Part shown: positions 7,369-15,331 of the stretch, piece after piece
Numbering within the stretch: position 1 is the stretch's first letter
Layout of the letters: the number at the start of each line of letters is the position of its first letter
From: Candidatus Kapaibacterium sp.
GTDB taxonomy: Bacteria; Bacteroidota; Ignavibacteria; Kapaibacteriales; UBA961
Assembly: GCA_023259575.1 (NCBI GenBank)
Contig: JALRHN010000025.1
Coordinates: 1-18,514 of the forward strand
Direction: 5' to 3'
Length of the DNA stretch: 18,514 bases
The notes under the pieces: generated by a model
The model's input: only the letters and a program-made list of their open reading frames with translations
The model's database searches: none
Told to the model about the DNA's origin: nothing
Program-made: the position numbers and the translations under genes

Positions 7369-9273
7369 ATGGCAAAACAGATATTTTCAGCACATAATCT
7401 TACTAAATCATATCATGAAAAAGTACTATTCGAGCAAATCGGTATAGGAATTATGGAAGGTGAGAGAATTGGTATCATTGGTCGTAATGGGATAGGGAAA
7501 AGTACACTTTTAAAATTAATAGCTGGGCTAGAAGAACCAGATGATGGAATTGTAGCAATTTCAAAAGAAGTACGAATCGAATATTTGTCGCAATTACCAA
7601 GCTTTGCACATCAACAAACATGTATACAAGCTGTAATGGAAGCAAAACAACATATCATTACTATGAGAAATAGATATGATGAACTATGTGATATTGCTTC
7701 GAATGCATCAATGACAGATGAACAACAAGAAGAAATGCATGATTTGGCTTTAAAAATTGACAATGAACAAGGCTGGGGATTAGATACAGAAGCAACAATC
7801 TTATTATCAAAATTAGGAATTACAGATCTTCACAAAGATGTAATGTCTTTATCTGGTGGACAAAGAAAAAGAGTTGCATTAGCAAGAGCTTTATTATCTG
7901 AACCGGATTTATTGATATTAGATGAACCAACAAATCATCTTGATGCAGATTCTGTGCAATGGTTACAAGATAGGCTTCAACAATCTCATAAAGCATTATT
8001 ATTAGTTACACATGACAGATATTTTTTAGATGCTATTTCAACAAGAATTATAGAATTAGATCAAAAAAAGTTGTTTAGTTATGATGGTAACTTTGAATAT
8101 TATTTAATGAAAAAAGAAGCCAGAACAGAAATTGAGGAAGCAACTGCAGAACATGAAAGAAATAAACTGAGAACTGAATTAGCTTGGCTTCAAAAAGGGG
8201 CTAAAGCTAGAAGAACTAAGCAAAAAAGTAGAATTGACTGGATAGCAAAAATGCAGTCTGAACCCAAACCAGAAGAACAAAAACAAATTAACATAGAAGT
8301 AGGAAATCGTTTTTTAGGCGGAAAATTAATTGATGCAGTTTCAATTAGTAAATTTCATAAACAAGAGTATTTGTTCAAAGATTTCACCTATAGAGCTGCA
8401 CCCGGTGATCGTATTGGAATCATTGGACCTAATGGTGCAGGTAAATCAACATTATTAAATGTTCTTTCTGGAAGGCTGCAACCAGATACAGGCTATGTAT
8501 CAATAGGAGATACAGTTACGATAGGTTATTTTGACCAAGAAGTAAAAACATTAAAAGAAAACGATACCCTGATTGCTAATTTACGTGAAGTAGCAGAATA
8601 CATTGATACAGGAGTTGGTAGAGAACGATATTTAACTGCAAAAGATTTATTAGATAGATTTTTATTTCCAGCTAAACAACATTATTCATTAGTACATACA
8701 TTATCTGGTGGAGAAAAAAGGCGATTAGCCGTTCTTCGAACATTGATGGGAAATCCAAATGTTCTTATGTTTGATGAGCCCACAAATGATTTTGATATTC
8801 AAACTTTAGGTGCATTAGAAGAGTATCTAGATAGTTTTAAAGGTATTCTCCTCATTGTTTCTCATGATAGATCATTTTTAGATAGAACCGTTGATAGAAT
8901 TTATTCTTTTGAAAACAATGGAAAAATCAAAGAATATCCTGGAAATTATTCTGCATATTTAGAGAAAAAAGAACAAGCAGATCAACAGAACTCTCAAATA
9001 TCTAATAAAGAAGTAAAAACTCAGATTCAACATTCTACTCAGACAAAAAAAGGATTATCATTTCATGAGAAAAATGAGTTTGAGAAATTAGAAAAAATAA
9101 TTGCAGAACATGAAATTCAACTAAATGCAATGGCAAAGCTACTAGAAGAAATACCTCCACATGAATATCAAAAAATTGCAGATATTTCACAACAAATGTC
9201 TTCTTTGGAAACAGAATCTGAAAATAATATGATGCGATGGATTGAATTGTCGGATAAACAAGTCAAGAATTAA
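7369..9273 (+). CDS. ABC-F ATPase, Uup-like
   Basis: A 634-residue soluble protein with two ABC ATPase domains and no membrane segment, typical of ABC-F factors that act on the ribosome. Domain 1 has Walker A GRNGIGKST (38-46), signature LSGGQRKR, Walker B LILDEPTNHLD and switch THDR. Domain 2 has Walker A GPNGAGKST (353-361), LSGGEKRR, MFDEPTNDFD and SHDR. The basic interdomain linker (LAWLQKGAKARRTKQ) and the C-terminal Lys/Glu-rich coiled coil (about 560-630) point to the Uup subgroup. Uup has been linked to ribosome rescue and to DNA-excision phenotypes in E. coli; the role here is inferred. TAAGG, made from the preceding gene's stop region, lies about 6 bases before the ATG and may be a weak ribosome-binding site. 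Confidence 0.93.
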   Translation: MAKQIFSAHNLTKSYHEKVLFEQIGIGIMEGERIGIIGRNGIGKSTLLKLIAGLEEPDDGIVAISKEVRIEYLSQLPSFAHQQTCIQAVMEAKQHIITMRNRYDELCDIASNASMTDEQQEEMHDLALKIDNEQGWGLDTEATILLSKLGITDLHKDVMSLSGGQRKRVALARALLSEPDLLILDEPTNHLDADSVQWLQDRLQQSHKALLLVTHDRYFLDAISTRIIELDQKKLFSYDGNFEYYLMKKEARTEIEEATAEHERNKLRTELAWLQKGAKARRTKQKSRIDWIAKMQSEPKPEEQKQINIEVGNRFLGGKLIDAVSISKFHKQEYLFKDFTYRAAPGDRIGIIGPNGAGKSTLLNVLSGRLQPDTGYVSIGDTVTIGYFDQEVKTLKENDTLIANLREVAEYIDTGVGRERYLTAKDLLDRFLFPAKQHYSLVHTLSGGEKRRLAVLRTLMGNPNVLMFDEPTNDFDIQTLGALEEYLDSFKGILLIVSHDRSFLDRTVDRIYSFENNGKIKEYPGNYSAYLEKKEQADQQNSQISNKEVKTQIQHSTQTKKGLSFHEKNEFEKLEKIIAEHEIQLNAMAKLLEEIPPHEYQKIADISQQMSSLETESENNMMRWIELSDKQVKN

Positions 9274-9348
9274 TAATATTAACTGCTTGGCACTTAAAAT
9301 GCTATCTATATAAGAACAGTATTATCAGAAATTATATATATAATATCT

Positions 9349-10728
9349 ATGCTAAAAGAGCTATTAAAACCTGATTTACAAGACTTAATCCGTACAAGGA
9401 ATTGGACAGCCTTAAGGGAAGTATTGTCTTCTTGGACTACTCCTGAAATTGCAGATTTATTAATGGATTTAGACAATACAGACCAGGTTTTACTATTTAG
9501 AAGCTTAGAAAGAAATTTATCAGCTGAACTGTTCTCGTATTTAGAACCAGAAGATCAAGACTCTTTATTACATCAATTAACAAATCAAGAAACTAGAGAA
9601 TTATTAACTGGTTTATTACCCGATGATAGAACAACATTATTGGAAGAATTACCAGCTGAAATGACTCAGAGATTGCTATCTCTGTTATCTCCAGAAGACT
9701 TAAAAGAAGCAAGATTCTTACTTGGATATCCCGAACAGAGTATTGGGCGTTTAATGACAGTGAATTTTGTGTCTGTTAGGTCTGAATGGTCGGTTTCTGA
9801 AGGTTTATCATATATAAGAACACATGGTCGAAAGAGTGAAACAATCAATCGAATCTATATTACAGATTCTAGAGGTTGTTTAAAAGATGATGTTCCATTA
9901 CGATCTTTCATTTTTGCTGATCCTGATAGCAAAATTTCTACATTAATGGATAATACTGCAGTTTCATTATCTGCATTCGAAGATCAAGAACAAGCAGTAA
10001 AGGTAATGGAAAAATATGATATTTCAGAGATTCCAGTAATTGATTCTGCCGGAGTATTAATTGGCATCGTAACCTTTGATGATGTAATGGATATTCAAGA
10101 AGAAGAGGCTACAGAGGATTTTCAGAAATTTGGGGGTATGGAAGCTTTAGAAAAACCGTATGATGCAACTGCTTTATTATCTATGATTAAGAAAAGAGCA
10201 GGGTGGTTAATTCTTTTATTTTTAGGAGAAATGTTAACAGCCACTGCTTTAGGTTATTTTGAACAAGAATTACAAAAAGCCGTCATACTTTCTATGTTTT
10301 TACCTTTAATTATATCTAGTGGTGGTAATTCTGGTTCTCAAGCTGCTACTTTAATTGTTCGTGCTTTATCATTAGGAGAAATCAGTTTAAAGGACTGGTG
10401 GTTTGTTTTACAAAGAGAATTACTATCTGGTTTATTGCTTGGTTGTGTTCTTGGAATAATTGGATTTTCAAGAATCATTATATGGTCTATGATAAGTAAT
10501 GTTTATGGAGATAATTCTATTCAAATAGGATTAACAGTGGGTGTTTCCCTAATTGGTGTTGTAATGTGGGGAACATTATCTGGTTCTATGTTGCCATTAT
10601 TAATGAAACGATTAGGTTTTGACCCGGCCACATCCTCTGCACCTTTTGTAGCTACTTTAGTGGATGTAACCGGGATAATAATTTATTTCTCAGCGGCTGT
10701 TTGGTTTCTTCGTGGAACTCTTCTGTAA
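9349..10728 (+). CDS. mgtE: Magnesium channel/transporter MgtE
   Basis: A 459-residue inner-membrane Mg2+ channel. The layout matches the family: an N-terminal helical MgtE_N domain (about 1-130), two CBS domains (about 131-255, with VSVRSEWSVSEG and IPVIDSAGVLIGIVTFDDVMD), a connecting helix, then about five membrane helices (about 280-459). The pore hallmark GGNSGSQAATLIVRAL begins at residue 325, and SAPFVATLVDVTGIIIYF lies near the end. In characterised MgtE, the cytoplasmic domains sense Mg2+ and close the pore, so regulation may be at protein level. The 75-base upstream gap is too short for an M-box riboswitch. The last 46 bases overlap the 3' end of trhO on the other strand, with no terminator between them. 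Confidence 0.96.
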   Translation: MLKELLKPDLQDLIRTRNWTALREVLSSWTTPEIADLLMDLDNTDQVLLFRSLERNLSAELFSYLEPEDQDSLLHQLTNQETRELLTGLLPDDRTTLLEELPAEMTQRLLSLLSPEDLKEARFLLGYPEQSIGRLMTVNFVSVRSEWSVSEGLSYIRTHGRKSETINRIYITDSRGCLKDDVPLRSFIFADPDSKISTLMDNTAVSLSAFEDQEQAVKVMEKYDISEIPVIDSAGVLIGIVTFDDVMDIQEEEATEDFQKFGGMEALEKPYDATALLSMIKKRAGWLILLFLGEMLTATALGYFEQELQKAVILSMFLPLIISSGGNSGSQAATLIVRALSLGEISLKDWWFVLQRELLSGLLLGCVLGIIGFSRIIIWSMISNVYGDNSIQIGLTVGVSLIGVVMWGTLSGSMLPLLMKRLGFDPATSSAPFVATLVDVTGIIIYFSAAVWFLRGTLL

Positions 10729-11666
10729 GACTCAAATTTTCTATTAAAAGGTGGTTTATATTCATGTCTTGGAGATTCCATACATGTTTCCGAGCATGAA
10801 CAATTGGTTTTAGCAACGCATTCTAAACATTGAAAATGTTGTCTATGACAATCAAAATTACCGCAATTTACATAGGAATCTGTAGGCTTTCCGCAATGAA
10901 CACAATGTGAAATCAAGTTGGCATCTTCTGTATGATTTATTGGTACTGAAACTCTTTCATCAAATACATAACATGTACCATCAAATAATGCACCTTTTAC
11001 TTCAGCATCCTTACCATAGTTTACAATACCACCATGAAGCTGATATACTTCATTAAAACCTTGTTTTAATAAATACGCAGATAATTTTTCGCAACGAATC
11101 CCACCAGTGCACTAGGTTAACATCTTTTTATCTTTAAAATCAGATAAATTTTTCTCGATCCACTCGGGGAATTCCTTAAAAGACTCTACACTTGGCCTAA
11201 TAGCACCTTTAAAATGTCCTAAATCCCATTCATAATCAGTTCTTCCATCTATGATCACAATATCAGGATCTTGCATCATGTCATACCATTCTTTTGGTTG
11301 AAGATATGTACCTGTTTTTTCTAATGGATTTACATCTTCTGATAATCTAAATGTTACTAATTCCTTTTTTGGCCTTACAAACATCTTTCTAAATGTATGT
11401 TCAGGTTCTTCATCAATCTTAAACCACATATCATGAAAACGAGGGTCTTCATGCATTATTCGCATATATTCTTGTGTTTGTTCAACAGTTCCGGATACAG
11501 TACCATTAATTCCCTCATGAGCAAATAAGATTCTCCCTTTTAATTCTAATGATTTACATAATTCTAAATGCTTTTTTGATTCTTCAATTGGATTATCAAT
11601 TGTTACATATTTATAGTATAACAATACACGATAAGGAAGTGAATGAGTAGTTTGTTGTGACATCAT
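10683..11666 (-). pseudogene. trhO: tRNA uridine(34) hydroxylase TrhO (rhodanese-like), interrupted by one in-frame TAG
   Basis: TrhO uses molecular oxygen to make 5-hydroxyuridine at tRNA wobble position 34. The frame spans 328 codons including the final TAA, but codon 185 is TAG (11112-11114). Upstream are a ferredoxin/acylphosphatase-like domain (GRILFAHEGINGTVSG) and the start of the rhodanese domain (IIDGRTDYEWDLGHFKGA). Directly after the TAG comes the catalytic loop CTGGIRCEKLSAYL, then QLHGGIVNYG, FDERVSVP, and a Cys-rich tail (CVHCGKP, CLECVAKTNCSCSETC). The expected residue at the stop is Tyr (YCTGGIRCEK), one base change away. No frameshift or second stop is present, so decay, if real, is very recent. 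A 184-residue truncated product would lack the active-site Cys. Alternatives are a base-calling error or amber readthrough. It lies 18 bases after mpl and is probably the last gene of that operon. Confidence 0.9.
11112..11114 (-). other. In-frame amber codon inside trhO
   Basis: Read on the minus strand, the codons are ATG TTA ACC TAG TGC ACT GGT GGG. The TAG occupies the conserved Tyr position immediately before the active-site Cys codon (TGC, 11109-11111). Among the other 15 visible gene ends plus the trhO end, I count 12 TAA, 3 TGA and 1 TAG, so TAG is used as a genuine stop at least once (DUF6992-like gene). Confidence 0.95.
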
Positions 11667-11684
11667 ACAATTGTTTTTTATTAA

Positions 11685-13106
11685 TTATTGAAGTAAAGTA
11701 CGTAATCCACCAATATTACCATTACTCATAAGTACAATAATATTATGCGGTTGTGCACATTCTTTAATATAGGAAATAGCCTCTTCGCCCCAAAGTGAGT
11801 CACTTCTTTGAACAGAATAAGATTGTAAACCTTTGGAAGCATAATGTTGTAATAAAAGGGGAATATCAAGTCTTTCGGATTCTTTATACCGTTCTGGACG
11901 ATTTACCGGACCAATAATCACACTTTTACAGCCATCGAAACATTCTGCAAATTCTTTCTGAAATATATTTCTTGTTGTAGTATTTGATCTAGGTTCAAAA
12001 CATGCAATAATCTCACGATGTGGATATTTTGTTTTGATTGCTTTTATTGTTTCTGAAATTGCAGTTGGATGATGCGCAAAATCATCAATAATGATACAAT
12101 TATTCCATACAGCAATTTCTTCCATTCTACGTTTTGGTGCTTTAAACGTAGCTAATCCTTTTTTGATTTCTTCTACGGATAATCCAGCATGAAAACACGA
12201 AGCTAATGCCCCTACAGCATTTCTTATATTATGTTCACCGCTCATAGAAAAGGTAAAAGTACCAAAGAATGATTGTTTATACTGTACAGTAAAAACAGTA
12301 GATATTTCATCTGTTTTAATTTCTGATATATGCCAATCAGCCTTAGGGTGTAAGCCAAATGTTTCTACTTGTGTATAAGCATCAAGAGCAATATCACATG
12401 TCTCAATAAAATCTGCACAAGTAATCAAATATCCATTTGATGGGATAAGACGAATCATAGTTTTAAATGATTTTCTTATATCATCAAGAGAAGCAAAGAT
12501 ATCTGCATGATCGAATTCTAATGCATTGATTACAACAATAGTGGGTGAATAGTGAAAAAACTTGCTTCTTTTATCATAGAAAGCAGTATCATATTCATCA
12601 CCTTCAATTACAAAAATTCCTTTATCAGTATTGTGTAATTCATCTGGTACAGGCCTACATCCAGAATCAAATCCATTAGGAATACCACCAATTAAAAAAC
12701 CTGGTTGCTTTCCTGCATCTTCAAATAACCAAGCAGCTATAGAAGTAGTTGTTGTTTTACCATGTGTACCAGTAATAACAATAGAAGTATTATGTGCTAT
12801 TAATTCATCATGAACAATAGCAGGCATGGATGTATAGGGTATTCTATGGTTTAGGACATATTCTAATTCTGGATTCCCTCTACTGATTGCATTTCCAATA
12901 ATAACCATGTCTGGATGAGAAGATTGTATATTCTCGGGATTAAAAGAATGGAACATATTAATTCCATTCTGTTCCAAAAATGTGCTCATTGGTGGGTAAA
13001 TTCCAGAATCACTTCCAGATACTGTAAAACCTTTTCTGGCACAAGCTACTGCAACATTTCCCATAGCAGAACCAGCAATACCAATGAAATAGAGACTTTT
13101 TTTCAT
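11685..13106 (-). CDS. mpl: UDP-N-acetylmuramate:L-Ala-gamma-D-Glu-meso-DAP ligase (Mpl), murein recycling
   Basis: It attaches recovered murein tripeptide to UDP-N-acetylmuramate with ATP, saving peptide during peptidoglycan turnover in the cytoplasm. The 473-residue protein has the three Mur-ligase domains. The N-terminal UDP-binding motif is GIAGSAMGNVA (9-19), the central ATP loop is TGTHGKTTTTS (112-122), INALEFDHADIF forms the Mg2+/substrate region, and SGEHNIRNAVGA follows. The C-terminal domain has APKRRMEEI, IIDDFAHHPTAI and FEPRSNTTTRNIFQ. The FEPRSNT motif and lack of other Mur features favour Mpl over MurC. Its ATG overlaps the TGA of the upstream DUF3592 gene (ATGA, 13103-13106), so translation is probably coupled. 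trhO follows after 18 bases. Two small plus-strand frames within it are shadows. Confidence 0.95.
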   Translation of the reverse strand: MKKSLYFIGIAGSAMGNVAVACARKGFTVSGSDSGIYPPMSTFLEQNGINMFHSFNPENIQSSHPDMVIIGNAISRGNPELEYVLNHRIPYTSMPAIVHDELIAHNTSIVITGTHGKTTTTSIAAWLFEDAGKQPGFLIGGIPNGFDSGCRPVPDELHNTDKGIFVIEGDEYDTAFYDKRSKFFHYSPTIVVINALEFDHADIFASLDDIRKSFKTMIRLIPSNGYLITCADFIETCDIALDAYTQVETFGLHPKADWHISEIKTDEISTVFTVQYKQSFFGTFTFSMSGEHNIRNAVGALASCFHAGLSVEEIKKGLATFKAPKRRMEEIAVWNNCIIIDDFAHHPTAISETIKAIKTKYPHREIIACFEPRSNTTTRNIFQKEFAECFDGCKSVIIGPVNRPERYKESERLDIPLLLQHYASKGLQSYSVQRSDSLWGEEAISYIKECAQPHNIIVLMSNGNIGGLRTLLQ

Positions 13107-13528
13107 ATCAAACGTTCACTAAACAAATAACCGAGAACAAAAAACATAATAGCACAGCCACATAATCCGATAGTTAATCCCCATCTAAAATATAAAGTAG
13201 TTACTTCTGATGCAGAAGGATTAGTAATCATATAATCAACTTGAACTATAGTACCTACAGAATACAAAGGAGCAGAAGACCCAGTTGCATCAGTAAATGT
13301 ATGTGATATATGTGAGCTATCTTTAAAGCGAACTATAGGATAATATCTACCTGATTCAGTGTCTTCTGTATAGGATAAAATTATACCATTTGTAGAATAT
13401 TTATCTGAAAGATCTACTAATTCAACGATGCATGCTATAAAAGAGAATATGAGAAACAGAGCAGATATCGCCCACAGAAGTATTCCTAAAGGTGGAATGA
13501 TAAGATTTCTGAAAGCTATATCTTTCAT
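13103..13528 (-). CDS. DUF3592 family membrane protein
   Basis: A 141-residue protein with one hydrophobic helix near each end (about 8-36 and 115-137). Between them is an extracytoplasmic beta-rich domain of about 75 residues. The core pattern YYPIVRF ... HTFTDATGSSAPLYSVGTIVQVDYMITNPS matches DUF3592 as I know it: a Y(Y/F)P-V-F strand, a TGSSxPxYxVGxxVxVxY stretch, then NPSxA. No biochemical role is established for the family; the topology suggests a small membrane-anchored domain facing the periplasm. It is coupled at both ends: its ATG overlaps the TAA of the upstream TPR gene, and its TGA overlaps the ATG of mpl. This arrangement implies a fixed transcript order of TPR, DUF3592, mpl, trhO. 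Confidence 0.85.
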   Translation of the reverse strand: MKDIAFRNLIIPPLGILLWAISALFLIFSFIACIVELVDLSDKYSTNGIILSYTEDTESGRYYPIVRFKDSSHISHTFTDATGSSAPLYSVGTIVQVDYMITNPSASEVTTLYFRWGLTIGLCGCAIMFFVLGYLFSERLI

Positions 13529-14781
13529 TATTTAGATGTACTATTATTTTTAAGCCAATTTTTAGCACTTAAGCTACCCAGCTTTGCAGCTTTTTTAAAC
13601 AATTTCATTTGTTGTTTGGTATCTCCATTTTTAGCATAAATTGTACCCATTGCAAACCAGTATTCACCATTTTTGGGTTCAAGTTCAGATGCTTTTTGCC
13701 AATATCCCATAGCAGATACATTATCCTGTAAACTTGCATGAGATAATCCTAATGCATACCAATATTCTGCTTGTTTAGAATCTATAGCAAGTACTTTTTG
13801 AAAATACTCTATAGCCTCTTTATCTTTTTGTAAATAGTGTAATGATAAACCAGCATTATAGAGTGCTTTTATATAGAGTGAATCATAAAGCAAAGCATTT
13901 CTAAAAAATTTAAATGCTCTTAAAGTATCACCCAAAGACAATGTTACTAAACCAGCATTATTATAATAAACGGGGTTTTCCAAATCAAATAATAATGCAG
14001 AATTAATAGCACTTATTGCACTATCGGGCTGTTCAATAGAATAATAAAGCATACCTAGATTATTAAATGCTTCTGAATAATCTGGTTTCATCATAATAGC
14101 TTGTTTATATGCTTTAATTGCTTTATCAGGTTGTTTAGAAAGATTTAAAGCATTACCTAATCCTAACCAAGCTTCGCTTAAGGTAGAGTCTGTTTGTAAA
14201 GCGATTCTAAATGAAATAATTGCTGTATCAATATTATTAAGCGCTAACAATGAATTTCCTAATTCTTGATAAGCCTCTGCATATGTATTTTTTAAGAGAA
14301 TAGCTTTCATTAAACATTGAGATGCATTATCATGATATTGGCCAACTTGAAATGTTTTTCCCATATAAAACCATATTTCAGGTTTTAATGAATCTATCGT
14401 CAAACAAGAACGATAGACAGTAATTGCATCATCGAGATTCCCCAATGAAGTTAATGCAATACCTTTTTTTAACAATATTGACATATCATTTGGAGTACCA
14501 TTTAATAAGTCTTCATAAGCAAGTATTTCTGACTTATACTCTGCATTCATATGTAATGCATGAGCATATTTTAAGATTAGTTCTTTATCTTTACTTGTAG
14601 TTAATGCAATTTGGTATGCTTGTATTGCTTCTGGATACAATTTTTGATTCATCAATGAATCGGCCTTGATAATCATATTATCATCACGTACAGATGGATT
14701 TTGTGCTTGTGCACAATAAACACTGCTAATCAAAGCAAGGAATAAAGAAATGAATACTCTTTTTATACGAATAGTTCTCAT
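13528..14781 (-). CDS. Exported TPR-repeat protein (about 10-11 repeats)
   Basis: A 417-residue protein with a signal peptide (basic start, hydrophobic core, cleavage after about residue 26 at AQA/Q). The rest is almost entirely 34-residue tetratricopeptide repeats. Clear copies have G-Y/L-A pattern cores such as AWLGLGNALNLSKQPDKAI and AFNNLGMLYYSIEQPDSAI. It should form a solenoid in the periplasm that binds a partner protein; no catalytic residue is evident. The C-terminal cap KKAAKLGSLSAKNWLKNN closely resembles the cap of the TPR lipoprotein ending at 15328, indicating common ancestry. The ATG at 14781 is required for the signal peptide, yet it lies inside the start of the divergent plus-strand gene (32-base overlap). 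It heads the cluster with DUF3592, mpl and trhO. Confidence 0.87.
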   Translation of the reverse strand: MRTIRIKRVFISLFLALISSVYCAQAQNPSVRDDNMIIKADSLMNQKLYPEAIQAYQIALTTSKDKELILKYAHALHMNAEYKSEILAYEDLLNGTPNDMSILLKKGIALTSLGNLDDAITVYRSCLTIDSLKPEIWFYMGKTFQVGQYHDNASQCLMKAILLKNTYAEAYQELGNSLLALNNIDTAIISFRIALQTDSTLSEAWLGLGNALNLSKQPDKAIKAYKQAIMMKPDYSEAFNNLGMLYYSIEQPDSAISAINSALLFDLENPVYYNNAGLVTLSLGDTLRAFKFFRNALLYDSLYIKALYNAGLSLHYLQKDKEAIEYFQKVLAIDSKQAEYWYALGLSHASLQDNVSAMGYWQKASELEPKNGEYWFAMGTIYAKNGDTKQQMKLFKKAAKLGSLSAKNWLKNNSTSK

Positions 14782-15331
14782 AAGTTTACTGTTTCCATGT
14801 TATAGTGTCTTGTGTCAAGACACTACTATTGATGCTTTTAGAGAAGAATACTATGCTATCAATACAACTAGTATGGGCGTATTGGGAAGCTGGGCATTAT
14901 TAAATATTACTACTGGTATTTATGGCTCTTTATATTCGCAAGAAGATAAAAAAGCATTCTGGCAAATGAATGCAGGTTGGAACATTATCAATATTGCAAT
15001 TGCCGGCTTTGGTTATTATGCAAAGCCGGAATTATATGATATTCAATCTGCAATACATCAACAGTCTTCTATGCAACAATTACTTGCACTAAATATTGGA
15101 TTAGATATTGCATATATGATTGGTGGCTTATATCTAAAAGAAAAATCTAATACCACTTCACAAGCTCAATTACTTGGCTTTGGTAATAGCCTGATTGTTC
15201 AAGGAGCTTTTTTATTATTATTTGATTGTGCTCTTTATACAACCCATCATCAACATGGGAAGCACTTAGAAACAATTATAAAACATATCTATCCAATGTC
15301 ATCAGGAATAGGGTGTAGTATTCCTTTTTAG
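14750..15331 (+). CDS. DUF6992-like membrane protein
   Basis: A 193-residue protein with a signal-peptide-like N-terminus (hydrophobic to about residue 22) and about four hydrophobic helices. Characteristic stretches are GVLGSWALLNITTGIYG, FWQMNAGWNIINIAIAGFGYY, LNIGLDIAYMIGGLYLKE and GFGNSLIVQGAFLLLFDCALY. This pattern is what I recall for DUF6992, a Bacteroidota-type integral membrane family of unknown function; the match is from memory. The single plus-strand gene sits between two minus-strand TPR genes. Its start overlaps the TPR gene start by 32 bases, and its stop TAG (15329-15331) shares bases with the TAA of the next TPR gene (15328-15330), so it is wedged in with no free intergenic DNA. 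Its codon use and AT content resemble its neighbours, which argues for a real gene. Confidence 0.8.
   Translation: MNTLFIRIVLISLLFPCYSVLCQDTTIDAFREEYYAINTTSMGVLGSWALLNITTGIYGSLYSQEDKKAFWQMNAGWNIINIAIAGFGYYAKPELYDIQSAIHQQSSMQQLLALNIGLDIAYMIGGLYLKEKSNTTSQAQLLGFGNSLIVQGAFLLLFDCALYTTHHQHGKHLETIIKHIYPMSSGIGCSIPF
15304..15330 (+). terminator. Possible intrinsic terminator embedded in the 3' end of the DUF6992-like gene
   Basis: AGGAATA (15304-15310) can pair with TATTCCT (15319-15325) across the 8-base loop GGGTGTAG. A T run follows and includes part of the stop codon region. The stem is weak (two G-C pairs), but the position, at the very end of a gene facing a convergent gene, fits a terminator. 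On the other strand no T run follows, so it would serve only the plus-strand gene. Confidence 0.35.

Noticed and set aside
9331..9344. 14-bp palindrome ATTATATATATAAT upstream of mgtE as an operator
   Set aside because: It is made only of A and T in alternating order, which is expected by chance in this composition.
9274..9348. Mg2+ riboswitch (M-box) before mgtE
   Set aside because: The gap is only 75 bases, far shorter than an M-box, and no matching stems are seen.
11106..11113. 8-bp palindrome AGTGCACT spanning the trhO stop as a regulatory site
   Set aside because: It has no room for a hairpin loop and exists only because of the TAG base change; the length is within chance.
11112..11114. 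Genome-wide amber reassignment (or pyrrolysine) as the explanation of the trhO TAG
   Set aside because: The DUF6992-like gene ends naturally at TAG (15329-15331), no other conserved gene here has an internal TAG, and the family residue is a plain Tyr.
12631..13130. Two short plus-strand frames inside mpl
   Set aside because: Both are antisense to conserved Mur-ligase motifs and show no independent evidence of coding.
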